A stretch of DNA of 64,000 nt from Plasmopara viticola (Eukaryota > Oomycota > Peronosporomycetes > Peronosporales > Peronosporaceae). The position numbers and the translations under genes are program-made. Shown here one piece after another: positions 41,661 to 52,797 of the stretch. Under the pieces are notes generated by a model. That model did not search any database. It saw only the letters and a list, made by a program, of their open reading frames with translations, and was not told where the DNA came from. How positions within the stretch are numbered: the stretch's first letter is position 1; each line of letters begins with the position of its first letter. The stretch is from the NCBI GenBank assembly GCA_001695595.3, contig MBPM02000002.1, forward strand, positions 1,959,608 to 2,023,607, written 5' to 3'.

Positions 41661-44600
41661 TATATTTGGCTCTTTCAGACACCCCATGGCTTCCAAAAAA
41701 TCGGTCAGCTTATGCGTAGATAGCGCTATGCCCACGCAAGTAATTATAAAGACCAAACTACGTTTTGGTCGTACGTGCCAAGTCAAATTGATGGCCTCAA
41801 TTTCAGTGGTGTGATGGACACTGACGGTTTTAAAAATGGAAGTCCCCACTTGCTCTTGCTTTCTCATTTACCCTTCCCACAATAGAAATTTTTCGCGAGT
41901 CAAAGATTAATTTACCTGCACTAGCGCTTTGCTAAATTGTGCGCATGCACTCAAGCATTGCTTACAGGTGAATAATGCGGTTTTTCACGGTCGATCTTCC
42001 TTGCTCTGTACGATTATGGACAAATAGGTCAACGAAATATGCCTGTGCATACGCCCTGTGAGACCTTAATGATTGCGTCACCAGACAGTTAAACGCCATA
42101 AGCGCGTTTAAAAGAGCGTTCAGAAACCTAAACGCATGAACAATTCGGATTTGGTTGTAGGCGCATTCGATCGTCTAGAGAAGCATTGTTTATATTTCGC
42201 AGGTCGTATGCACAGACATTTTTTGATGACATATCTAAGTCATAACTCAGAACCATAAACAAAGCACGGGGCTGGTCACTTCATTACGAAGAGGAGCGGG
42301 TAACCTGGCGCAGTGTTAACGACATTTTCAGTGCAAGGCTTGAGCGTGGGACCATGCTGCTTGATATTTTCGTAGAGTGCAACGTGTAATCGACGAGAAT
42401 CGAGACATAATACTCGGAGTATTGACTGTATTAAGATTAAGCTGCTAAGGGGAGCGTTTTATCATTAGGCGACATAGTTCTACAGTTGAGAAAGAAAAAT
42501 GTCCACAAAACATAGTGTATAGCATATTCTAACTGGGTAATAAAGCAACAGAGAAAGCAGGTTACAAAGTGCCACAAGCGGGTAACGTAGCTCCGAAAGG
42601 AAGCGATACTAAATAAAACTCTGGATTACTTCGCTAACATCAAGTTTAGTCTCAGATATAATTGTTAGCTTCAGTGGTCAGTATCCAACCCTTGACTCAG
42701 CTAAGTGCACTGCACATTGTACACCCTTCCCTGTTGTACCGCAGTCCGTTTTATACAAAAATTGTTGTTCATATTCATGCTGCGATGGTGGCCGTGTATA
42801 GCTTTCTGTAACGTAGACGATAGACCACTAGTGCTGTGGATATCTGACGCATAGTGACAACAAGTATCTTGCCTGTTCACGCCATTCCCACCTCTTATTA
42901 CAACGACGTCACACTTTCCCATTTTCTTACAAGGGCCCCGGCCCTGCTGCTCAAAAATTTAGCTTTCGGAGTTAATTCACTTCCATGACAAGTACCTCAA
43001 TCAGGTGATAACGTCGTAGGTGGGTCTCGAAAATTTACATTTTTATCGTAGAATTTTGAGAGTTTGATGGAAACTTGGGAATCGTGGATCCACTCCATGC
43101 ATTGATATGACCATATCATATGCATTATTACAAGCTTTTTAAGCCCTGTCATGGACAAGTATTTCCGACTATACAGAAAATTTAATTCAAGAAAAGAGTC
43201 TAGGCTTAACGTACCTTTGATCTTATATATAGCCGAGCGCGCTATCATCTTTTACAATATTTTTTTTCGATTAAGGTCACGTGCCTTGCACTGATCGATG
43301 AGCCCTATGTGTCACCGTCTTATCGTAAATATATCGACATTTATACAGAAGAAAATCGTGCTGTGTTTGTTACGACACGATCGCGCATTAAACCTGTACA
43401 TACGGTGATCGAAAAGTCGTGCTCTCCAAAGCTTCCAACCAGCGGATATGAACCGCTTCACACTGAACACCGCCCCGATTGTCTCGGCCTTGGACGGACA
43501 ATGCCACCTCTTGCATTGTATAGCGCGCATCTGCATGTGCAAGCTTCCCCCCAACCGCAATGTTTTGTTTTAAGCTCGTTAGCAAGCAATTCTTGCGACA
43601 ATCGCTTTTCTCTGAAAATTTGTACCACTTTATATGCAATCACAGGGTCTCGCCTTTGGTGAAATGATTAAAAGCCAATCACGCTGTTCTAGGCAGGAAG
43701 TGCTGTTTCCGATGAGCACTGCTTAGCTACTTGAATTGGGGTGTTTCTACCGCCTAGATATAAGGATTGTGGTGTATGCAGATAATGCTTATTTCTGAAA
43801 GCATCGCCAAGTACTGCATATGGCTCTCTGGTGGGCCTTTCTCATTCCACCATAATCAACGCTAGCAACGTCACTTGTATCATGGGACGACGGTCGTGTC
43901 GGACGGACACCACTCCAGATCTTTGTAATGCCCACTGTTTTGAGCTTTGGACCTCAACACCACCCAAAATGAGTTTGTGACTCACAAAAGATGTGATAGC
44001 AGGAAAGCGAATGTTTACCGATTCTTTGACGTCCAACCATTCCAGTGTTTGTTATGCTACTACCACGTTACACTCAAGTTGAGCGCATCTCATGCATACA
44101 AGTCAAGTGCCATACAATAGTTGACGCGATTAGAGTCGAAACAATTTGCATGTAGATTTTCGGGTATACTCGTTTGTGTCGCCAAGCAAACAATAAGACA
44201 GATTTTATAAGCTCGTTGTGCTACTGCATATGTCTGCCTTCGATTGATAGTCGAGCGTCATGCATTATTTTTGGATGCTTCGGACCACTCAATAAAACAT
44301 TTTATTTTTGCCCGAAAAATTTGCGAGCAAGGCATGCAAGCTCAATCCATGAAAATGAGAACCTTGTCGACTTTCGGGTGCACCCTGAGGCTTAGCAAAA
44401 TATATACCTCTTTACCAGTAGGAGGAGGCGCCTTTCAAGAAGATGCCAATTTCGCACAGCAAACCAGACGACTGTGTACTTTTGGCTTTCTTTACTCTGA
44501 CCAGAGGACATTTAAACTGCAAATGGCGGGAGTTACCACAATTTACCCAAATACTGATTTATAGTACAAGGATCTATCACGTCTTTGTTAGCGTAGCCAA

Positions 44601-45316
44601 AGTTACCAGGAGGGGATCTGAGGCTTACAAAAAGCGAGATTCTGGCTCCGAAGCCCCCCACCTAGTGCCGCTTAGAATTTTGACTTGACATCCGATGCCG
44701 CTCTCATTGCCTTTTCATGACATTTCGGGTGTATAGAGAACACCTTCGTCTGCTCCATATCCGTGCTCACGACATTTTTGATGACATTGATAGCAATCTA
44801 GCTTGAGCGAAAGTTACCAATCATCCCATGGTTTTTTCTAATCTTGGGCAATGGACATGGGCTCCTCGGACTTTATGGAAGCGCGATCTCAAATAGTACA
44901 CGATATTATGTGGAAATATGTTATGCGTCAGCAAACGCTTTAACTCGCTACAGACTCCAACGCCGCCTCTATTGATGCGTTGTACGCTAGTGCTCATTGG
45001 TGCTCTCGTTCTAGATAGCAAAGCCACACTTTGCTTCTCGTTTGCGGCAAAGTGGCATCAAGGCCATGTCAACTGAAATCTCAATGCTCACAGCGAGCGA
45101 ACGGCTATGTATCTCTGGTAAAAGGTGTTCAACAGAGCATTCTTGAAGCTATAGAATTAATTTTGACCTGCGTTGGTTAGTGCTCAAATGAACAGTGCAC
45201 GTTTTCGTAAATAAGCAAGAGCAACACCAAATAGTGCCTGTTTTGAGCGCCCAGTGCATAATTTAGTGCTATTGTAATTTTCCACTTTGACCCCGATGAT
45301 TGTGGGAATAGAAATT
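41661..45316. other. Gene-poor desert, right part
   Basis: No supportable gene. The longest frames are 43309-43662 (plus, 117 codons) and 44244-44564 (plus, 106 codons). Both are motif-free with ordinary AT-rich composition, and frames on the other strand overlap them. The last ~200 bp hold the 3' flank of the CCNDBP1-like gene. Confidence 0.35.
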
Positions 45317-46575
45317 TTAAGATAAATCGTTCTCTATAAGGATTTGACTCTTAACAATTGTGAGCTGTTTGGCAAAGGCAGCCTTGCCAAGATTCAATGC
45401 ATCTTCCTCTGCAGAAGCCAGCTCGGGCATTTCCTTCAAACAAACTAAAATTTCCTTTGCAGAAAAGTCCAACTTATCGACGGCGTCAGCCAGCTCATTC
45501 ATTCCTATAGGAGGGTACAGTGCCGCGCCGAAATCGACGATGGCGTCCTGCGCCCCTGAATAGCTCACATCCAGTCGAGCTGTCCACTTGAGAAACGCGT
45601 TTTGGTCGTTTGTGATCGTCAACTTCTTAAGTGTCAGTACGCCACGCTTCATGATGGCCGCGCACATTGACAGCAACTTGAGCCCACTTTGAAATAGTGC
45701 ACTCTCCTCCTCCGTTAAACTCGAGTCGAATCCGAACTCGTCATCTTGCTCTACCTCATTAAAGGCCGCGGCTTGCGTGTCGCTATTGCCTTGTTCTGCA
45801 AGGAACTCTTTGAGCTCATCGATGGTTGAATTCAGCATGGTAATGCACTAGTTGGCATAAATGACACTAAAGTCAATCAACAATCAAGGCGCACCCAGGT
45901 TAAAAGGTGACCACATCGCGCACCTGCAACATACTGCGTTTCGATGCCACGCAATTAGACTTGGACACACGCGCGGTAGAGTATTCCCACACTCGTCCGG
46001 TCAGTTGCGGTACGCGGGCCAGCTCACCCTTTTCAATGGCCTTTACGAGGTCGTCCACGCTTTTGATCAAGCGACTGCCGCGAATAGCAGCATAGCGACA
46101 GCACAAGCGTGACAGCGTCAGTCTCATACCGAAAAAAGTGGATGCAGATAACGCACATTGCATCGTTAATAATCTCGGCAGCGAGCGATGGTCCTGCGCC
46201 GCAGAACAGCGCTACATTGGTGGCGGCTAGGAGCTGCTCACAGGGTTTACCCAGTGCCTTGCATATACTGGCACCTTCCTCTTTGCTTGGCGTTTTACTA
46301 TACACGAGTGAGAACTTGGTGATTGTGTGACCGATGGCTTGAGTAGCCTGCAATGATGAATCAGCACATATTACTAGCTGCAATGCGGTAGATTATACTC
46401 CAAACGTCGAAATATATACCGCCACAAAGACATCTCGAGCAACATCAAATTCCGTCTGCTGCAGCCAAAACGCAGGTTGGAAGAAATGTTGCTTCTTGTT
46501 TTTATCCTGTAGCTGCTCCAAGTGCTCTAGGCACTTCGTGAGCTGCGCGTCAAACGCAGTCAAAGTGGTCGCCAT
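45317..46575 (-). CDS. CCNDBP1: Cyclin-D1-binding protein 1 (GCIP) family protein
   Basis: Four exons (46575-46420, 46347-46130, 46074-45924, 45847-45317), all GT-AG and in frame, give 351 residues, close to the human protein (about 360). The family pattern is an N-terminal helix bundle with conserved C-G-A-G-P around an Asn-rich helix (NVALFCGAGPSLAAEI). A GRVWEY helix follows, then an acidic linker (VEQDDEFGFDSSL), then a C-terminal bundle (LFQSGLKLLSMC, VDFGAALYPPIGMNELADAVDKL). The animal protein binds cyclin D and helix-loop-helix factors and restrains proliferation. Its role outside animals is not established, so function here is inferred from family only. Divergent from the RAD18 homologue across 205 bp. 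Confidence 0.85.
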
Positions 46576-46780
46576 GACCAGTGAGCTTGTATGGCATCAA
46601 ACGGTGTAGTCATTTCATGCCAACCTGTGTACCAAACATCGCGTGTCAGTGATACCGGTATACGTTGCGGCAACTTTTACTACATTTAAGCGTTGGAAGC
46701 GCTGCGTAACACCCCAATCAACGTCGCCTCTCTTTTAGACACCTTTGCATTTCAACTTAACGTTATTTTTATCAAAATTC
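46576..46780. promoter_or_regulatory. Bidirectional promoter (CCNDBP1-like / RAD18-like)
   Basis: A 205-bp gap between two divergent start codons. On the minus strand AGCTCACTGG lies just before the CCNDBP1-like ATG and partly matches the oomycete initiator. No TATA box is seen. Inferred from position. Confidence 0.45.
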
Positions 46781-48365
46781 ATGCGAATAATGGACTTTAA
46801 GGGAGATGATTTGCAAGACGAGTGGGAGTGGCCTGCAGACTGCAAGGCTCAGCGAGAGATGGAGAGCCATCTACGTTGTCAGATCTGCGGCGACTTTTTC
46901 CACGGCCCCGTATTGCTTCCCTGCTCGCACACCTTTTGCTCAGCTTGTGTTCGAAGATTCCTGCAAAGCAAAGGGGCGAACGGCTGCTGTCCGTCGTGCA
47001 AACATTCCTGTACGTTGCGAGATTTAGTGCCAAACCGCGCGTTAGAGCAGGTGACACTTCTCTTTGAGACGTTTAAATCAGAGCTTTTGATACGGCTACA
47101 GGGTACAGCAGCAGTACCTAACTCAGCACCCTGCATATCCACTTTAGAAAAGGGTAAGCCTCAGAAAAGTAAGCCCGACAAGCCGGAACGTATGCCGCTT
47201 GTATCATACAACGTTATGCGGGACAAGGAAGTGAGGAAGCTACTGGACTCGATCAATGTCCGAGTGCCAACTAAAAACCGTGATGAAATTATTCAAATAC
47301 ACAAAGAGGTGAGGAGCGAACGAGCTCTTTACCTTGTTTGGTGTTACTTTTGCTAATTTACTGGTTGGTACTGTCCTTTGTATCGTGGAATTTGTGTAGT
47401 ACGTGCTCCTGTCGAATGCGCAAGCGGACTCAGTTAATCCAAAAAGTGTTGCTCAGCTACGAGAGGAAGTGATCTTGAATCATTATGCAAGATTACAGCA
47501 GAAGGCCAAGACGGAAGCATTCAAGCGCAGCCACGGGGCGGGTGAGAACGCTGCAAGCGGAAATGTGGCGTCACCGTTATCCGGAGTGACGACACAAATG
47601 CATGCTACTTTTGAAAAACTTCGACAGGATATCGCAGACCGAAAAGCAGGCAAGAGGCCACCAACGTCGACACCAACATGCGCTACCTTATCCTCAAATA
47701 CACCAGCAGAGGCAACAAAAGAGAGTAAGGATAACGAAATATCGTCTATAGGTGTTTGGCGTCATTTTTGTGCATTGGACACGAGCATTAAGCAGGAATT
47801 TTACGTGAACTCGGTCACGCATGAGATTCGGACAGAGCTGCCGTCGCCCCTTGTTCAAGAGCAGTCACCAGCAAATCGCTATGACGACCTGGATGGTATT
47901 GCGCGTGCTGTTGTAAAAAAAGAGTCCACAGATGTGGGTCAAGACGATGAGGTTAAGACTGCGACTCCGCTGAAAGGTAAAGCAAAAGCCAAGCGAGCAA
48001 TTGCACCGGCATTTGCATCACCCGACGCAACCTCAGAATTTCAAAAAGCGAGTGAAGAGATTGTTGTGTCTGAAAACGAGGAGACGGAGGAGAGTACAGA
48101 AGAGGCGTGTGGGGACAAAAAGGAAGGAAATCTCGGGAAGCGCGCTCGAAGTAGAGATAGTACCGTTGCAACAGCAGATGACTCGGTTGACGCTGTCGTG
48201 GACGCGATCAAGACGCCAAGCAAGTGGCAGTGTTCACGGTGTACATTGATCAACGAAGACAATTGTCAACAGTGCGAAGCTTGCGGCCATGAACCTGTCT
48301 CTGCTTCAGCCAAGAAGCGCATACGCAAAAAGCTACAATTCCAGAGCAAAATATCTATGTCATAG
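46781..48365 (+). CDS. RAD18: RAD18-like E3 ubiquitin ligase with C-terminal RanBP2-type zinc finger
   Basis: Two exons (46781-47308 and 47400-48365; donor GTGAGG, acceptor TTTGTGTAG) give 497 residues, matching human RAD18 (495). I start at ATG 46781; ATG 46790 is equally possible. The RING is complete (C33, C36, C48, H50, C53, C56, C70, C73) and includes PCSHTFCSACV. A SAP-like segment of RAD18 type spans about 139-193 (YNVMRDKEVRKLLDSINV, then IHKEYVLLSNAQADSVNPKS). About 320-350 resembles a WW domain (GVWRHFCALDTS ... FYVNSVTHEI). The C-terminus has a RanBP2-type finger, W452-x-C454-x2-C457-x10-C468-x2-C471, with the conserved N461. RAD18 with RAD6 monoubiquitinates PCNA at stalled forks to start translesion synthesis. 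The usual UBZ4 finger between RING and SAP is absent; the RanBP2 finger may replace its ubiquitin-binding role (inference). Confidence 0.85.
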
Positions 48366-48461
48366 ACTTTACTATCAACTCGCACCTTGTGTTAATAACC
48401 AGCATCATTAGAGCAAAGAAACACGAACAGAGAGGTCACAGTGCGTCTGTCATACTTTAAT

Positions 48462-48908
48462 TTAAGAAAGAAGTGCTTTAAACTCTTCGTACTCAATTTC
48501 ACCACTGCCGTCTTTATCAAGCTCATCCAACATGCGGTCGATGTCGATGGGTAGACCAAAGTCTTTCTTGATAAGTTGCACTAGCATTTTGCGTTCAACA
48601 TGACCAGTCTTGTCAGGATTGCCTCCACAAGCCACGAAAGCATCAATAAAATCCGATTCATCGTCATACTGTGCCGCACGAAGCTTCTGGGCTTCAATAA
48701 CCTGCAAAAACTCGCCAAACTCAATTTCCCCACTGTTGTCATTGTCCACGTCGGCAATCATCTGAAAGAGCTCTTCGTCCGTAGGGTTTTGACCCATGGC
48801 TTCCAATACTTTCGACAGTTCGTACTTGTCGATCGTGCCGCTGCCATCCTTGTCAAAGTGCACGAACGATTCGCGACATGCATCAATTTCGTCCTGCGTT
48901 AGTATCAT
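48462..48908 (-). CDS. Calmodulin/troponin-C-like EF-hand protein
   Basis: A single exon of 148 residues. Four EF-hand positions are present: EF1 19-30 (DKDGSGTIDKYE), EF2 55-66 (DNDNSGEIEFGE) and EF4 131-142 (DKDGSGEIEYEE) are canonical. EF3 (around GGNPDKTGHVER) lacks the ligand pattern and probably does not bind Ca2+. The length equals calmodulin (149), but the divergence and dead EF3 exclude calmodulin itself. Centrin, troponin-C-like and axonemal proteins (outer-arm docking complex or dynein light chain types) share this layout. A flagellar role would fit DNAAF1 in the same window but is a guess. The gene is convergent with the RAD18 homologue (96 bp between stops) and about 135 bp downstream of the SYLF gene on the same strand. 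Confidence 0.85.
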   Translation of the reverse strand: MILTQDEIDACRESFVHFDKDGSGTIDKYELSKVLEAMGQNPTDEELFQMIADVDNDNSGEIEFGEFLQVIEAQKLRAAQYDDESDFIDAFVACGGNPDKTGHVERKMLVQLIKKDFGLPIDIDRMLDELDKDGSGEIEYEEFKALLS

Positions 48909-49042
48909 ACCAACAAGAAATGCGACGCTTCATTGTAATAATCGAAAAGTACTATCATGTTATAGCATGGTCTTAATGATACTTGCCCATAATAGTATAC
49001 CCATTTGTTGCTTGTCAATGTATAATCGTTTGTTAACAGGGC

Positions 49043-50556
49043 TCATATTTTAATCAACAGAATTTCACGCAAGTACACCGTCTGTCAGAAATGCAACAAG
49101 AATGCAACAAGAGTTACAACTGCATACACACCATGCGTCATAAAAAAAATAAACGTACCCAAAGACGTTCACGTTTTTCCTGTGTTGGCAGTAGACGCAC
49201 AAGCTGAGGCACAAGCTCTTTCATGTGTGAATGGGAGCAAATTGACAGTAAGTAGCTGAAAAACGCGTCCAACGACATGGCATCTTGACCGAAAAGCCGA
49301 CAATTGTCTTTAAACACTTGCAAATTTGCGTGCGGACACTTGATTTGCACAAAGTTGATCACATCCGAGTACACCTGCTTCATCTCAGCGCCCTTGGCAA
49401 AAGGTGGAAGGGGTGGCACAGATTGCTGCGAGGTCTCAGGGATAGGTGCTTTCATGCACGATTTATACATCGCTTGCGCCTTTGGTGGCGCTGTGTACGT
49501 CGCGTTAGAGGCTGGAGCGGGATACGACTGGTATTGCAGCGATGGAATCGTCGGGTGAGTGTGTGTGGACTCGGAAGAGACCTTGCCACTTTTTCGTTGC
49601 TCAAACTGCGCGTACAGTTCGCGCTCGGATTTGTATGAGCTATAACGTTGCAGCCGCGGGTCATTCGGGTCTGGTTGCACTGAACTTGCCACTGGCAACG
49701 ACCTGGGTGTTTCTGACGCCGACGCTTGTTGCTGTTGTTCTCGATTCGCATTTAAAAAGGAAGAGGAAGGGGTGTTAGAATACGATGCATGAGCAGCAGC
49801 GGCATGGTCTGCTGCATCAGGAGCTCCGTTGCTATGTCCATAGATGTTGCTTGCGCTAGAACAACTTGGTCGATTAAAGCTTTGATTAAACCCAGCACCC
49901 ACGTCCTGTTGCCTACATGCCCGATGAATTGCATCGAATAGCACGTCGCACACCCCAGATGGTGGGGCAACTTGTCCGCTCAAAATTTCGTCCGGAGTCA
50001 CCTTGCGGCCGTAAAACTGACAATTCATCTCGCCACGTACCATAAATGTGGAACCATGCAGTCCCGCGCCTGCGAATACACCCTTGGCGTGACTGTACGT
50101 GTAGTTGCTACTGACACCGCCTCCTCCGGCGTTGATACTGGCGCCTGCTGAACGGCCCACGGGACCCACTGCCAGGTCAAGGCCAGCACCGACAGAGATC
50201 TGTGTACCTTTTTTAAAGGTCTTCACGGCGCTAGGAGAGCCAAGGATTATGAGAAAGTCGACAATCTCTCCGCCAATCTCAGCGCCAAAGCCCACACCGG
50301 CCGTACCGATGCCAGAGGGGGGCGACCATGAGCCGTCGTGGAGACGGGCGACGACCACACCAGTACCCACCTTGCCTGTCCAGATCAATCCGGCTTTGAC
50401 AACTGTGAGGAAAGCGAGGCCTACAGCGTTTTGAATCAATTCGGCAGGGATGGACGAATCGGAGGATACTGTGGAGTTAAAGCACGAGTTTAAGATAGAG
50501 GCAGCCTTGGCAATCTCCTTTTCCATCGTCGAGTGATACGGCATGTGAAGCGGCAT
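49043..50556 (-). CDS. SYLF (Ysc84/DUF500) domain protein
   Basis: I start at ATG 50556 (MPLHMPYHSTMEKE). An acceptor-like CATTTGTAG just upstream suggests a 5'-UTR intron. Residues about 10-215 form a SYLF domain: IPAELIQNAVGLAFLTVVKAG, GSGVV-like GTGVVVARL, WSPPSGIGTAGVGFGAEIGGE and the glycine-rich GAGLDLAVGPVGRSA. A long Ser/Gln/Pro-rich linker follows. A C-terminal helical block comes last (QVYSDVINFVQIKCPHANL ... LVPQLVRLLP) that I cannot assign. SYLF proteins (yeast Ysc84, human SH3YL1) bind phosphoinositides and often actin during endocytosis; this one has no SH3 domain. Unspliced, the frame ends at 49138. I prefer a last intron (GTACGT at 49158 to ACAG at 49082), which adds a 12-residue tail ending at 49043, about 478 residues in all. 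Confidence 0.85.
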
Positions 50557-51223
50557 GGTGAAGGTTTCTACAAATGAAGTAAGAAAAGAGTTTCGTATGA
50601 AAAAAAATATTGACAACTGTCATCGCTTTGATTAACTCAGGATGCATATGATTTGCAAATTTATTGTTTTCCGGCTATGCAGGACCAATGTTTATTATAC
50701 ATAGCTACAAGTCACTTCTCGAACGAACCACATAATATATATTCACTTTATAGCCTACAAAAAAGAATCTTCTCACGTCATCACTATTTTGCTATCGCCT
50801 CGCCTCACCCCGCCTCCTCTTTTTTTTTTCGCGCTCCAACACCTTGTAGGATTGCTTCGCTGGACCACTCGCTGAAAGAGTCACAAGCCGTTCACTTATT
50901 CGCTTGCTTGGCTGCTGGATTGGACCGATGTCTCGATCGTTTGTTGAACAAATTTCATTAGACTTTTGTCCAGCAAATTGGCTAGCTACTGTTGTAGTAT
51001 CTAGAAGTATACCAAAGTAGGTTAAAACTGTAAATCGAGGACGGCAGGCATACAAACTTTCAGTCACATAGGGAGCCGAAGAATTATCCAGAGTACGCAC
51101 TGAAATTCCGTTGTTTTCATAACGGGTTTTTTGGTGCAGTGGTCTGCTCCAAGTCGGTATCGAATCCCACCATGGACGAAAACCGACAGGTGATGTTATT
51201 TGGGGGGATTACAATTGGGGAGT
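50557..51223. other. Intergenic, upstream of the SYLF gene
   Basis: Probably holds the promoter of the SYLF gene. A 102-codon plus frame (50653-50961) shows no motif. A run of T at about 50819-50829 is present. At 51130-51165 there is an A-box/B-box-like pair (GGTGCAGTGG and GGTATCGAATCCC), too close together for a tRNA gene. Confidence 0.4.
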
Positions 51224-51577
51224 CGAAAAGTTGATAATGTAATGTAATGTATTACGTTACCGCGTTGCCAAGTTATGCACGTGCTAGGCTCAGTCTGGCT
51301 AGTCCACGGCATAGAGTGGTGTCCGCATACGTCGGGTCTCGTTCGGCGGGCAGTGCATCCAGCACCGAGGTCGTGAGGGTCTTCCATTGTTTTGTTTATC
51401 TCTGACTTGGCAAGAGCCCAGGTGGCGCCCTGGTGCTGGAGACCGTCGCGTCGAGGGTAAAACTCGTTAGAGACCTGCAGATGCCCGAGAGCACCTGCCC
51501 GAAGCGCGCGAGCATTTAGCCCCCGCGCTTGGAAGGAGGGCGTCACTCCAACCTTTTCCGAAGCCGAAAAGTTGATA
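51224..51577 (-). mobile_element. Short LINE-derived SINE-like element, copy 3
   Basis: The body is 51237-51564 (328 bp), flanked by the 13-bp duplication CGAAAAGTTGATA (51224-51236 and 51565-51577). Read on the minus strand it has the standard 5' module, both internal joins (GTCAGAGATAAACAAAACAATGG) and a (TACAT)n tail like that of the long copy. Non-coding. Confidence 0.9.
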
Positions 51578-52138
51578 GCTTGCGATAAATGCTGAAGACA
51601 CTGTCGTGAGGTAGTCGTTTCAACACCTAGCCATAAGACGTCGGTATGCGAAGCCCCTAATTCCGGGTAGACAACACCTTGGCGAAGCCCAACGCAAATT
51701 GGGAGAGACGGTAATACTGGGTGGCGGAAAGCTGCAAGGATCGCTAACTTGACAGTAGTCCCACCGAATCGGTATGTAAGATGTGACGTAGATCGGGTTG
51801 ACCCGTGACCTCAATCAGGCGCAATTAGCATATCGGCTACGACTAATTCCAGGAGTAAAAAACGCTTAAAAGACGAAAGGCCAAAAATGCCAAATTGTTC
51901 AAAAGGTGCTAAGGCCGGAATAACGAAAGGCCAAAAGAAGCTTTAAAACAACATTTTTGTGTTGAGCCACTCTTTTTTTGCGAAGGAGCTAAGAGGGTCA
52001 TCCTTTCAGCTAGAATAGGACCCAATTGTGGCGGCTGCAAAAATGGATCCAGAGTAACGTTGAGGGCACAATTAGCCATACTGCTAAGAGTTAATTTTCA
52101 TCGTAAAGAGAACGTGCCGAGGCGTTATTTAGCTGCAC
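51578..52138. other. Intergenic
   Basis: No gene. The segment at 51855-51960 repeats ACGAAAGGCCAAAA twice (51878 and 51924), a local short duplication. The right part is probably the 3' end of the LINE fragment that follows. Confidence 0.4.
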
Positions 52139-52797
52139 TTAGTCTTCATTGTGGAATTTTAGCTGCAAATTGCTGGTGGATTTCAGTCTGGCTAGCAACT
52201 CAAGTAATTGTCGCAGTTTGGCACTGGAATGGCCTAGATTTTTGCAGCATAAGTCTCGATAGAAGTGTTGTATGTGAAGCACTATTACAGCCTCGACTTG
52301 AGCGATAACTTCGATGATGTTGGCTTGAATCTCATGTAAGCGAATATCATTCCTGTGCATCCACAACCAACGTAGAACCACTACTCGAACTATGTGGAAA
52401 ATCACAAATAAAGTATAACCGTAACGTGACTTGGCATGGTCGGTTGGTTCAAAATTAGAAAAATAGAATTGACTCTCATTCCAGTGGGGCCCGAAAAAAG
52501 CCTCGAAAAGCATTGAGCCATTTAGACCAATTTTGAGTCGCAAAATGCAATACCAAAACAAGTGTGGGGCAGTCTCCAGAATTCCACAACCATGATGGCA
52601 GGTTGAAACTGCAGCAGTGAGATGCTGAAGACGATCACCGGGAAATAAAGCGTTAAGCTGGAGCCGATAAAGAAGGTCGGAGTAGACTGGCAAGACATGT
52701 CGACCCAGTTTGGAGTCCATCGTCCACATATTCGTATCAGGACTACCTGAGACGCCGAGTCGAGAAAGGGGCAATGTTTGCCATACGCCTGCTTGGA
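52139..52797 (-). mobile_element. C-terminal fragment of a second LINE family
   Basis: A 211-residue open frame (extendable to about 52797 as VWQTLPLSRLG) ending at 52139. It has the zf-RVT arrangement found after the RT domain of plant- and oomycete-type LINEs: LLYRLQLNALFPGDRLQH, then C-H-x2-C (CHHGC), then ETAPHLFWYC, then a helical block VVLRWLWMHRNDIRLHE. No RT core is present upstream, where stops appear. It is unrelated to the LINE at 15606-16769 in this region. The frame has stayed open for 200 codons, suggesting a fairly recent insertion. Confidence 0.7.

Noticed and set aside
43309..43662. 117-codon plus frame
   Set aside because: No recognisable domain and three overlapping minus frames of about 60-80 codons; coding direction cannot be decided.
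51130..51165. tRNA-like A-box and B-box pair
   Set aside because: The boxes are only about 13 nt apart, leaving no room for an anticodon arm, and no acceptor stem forms.
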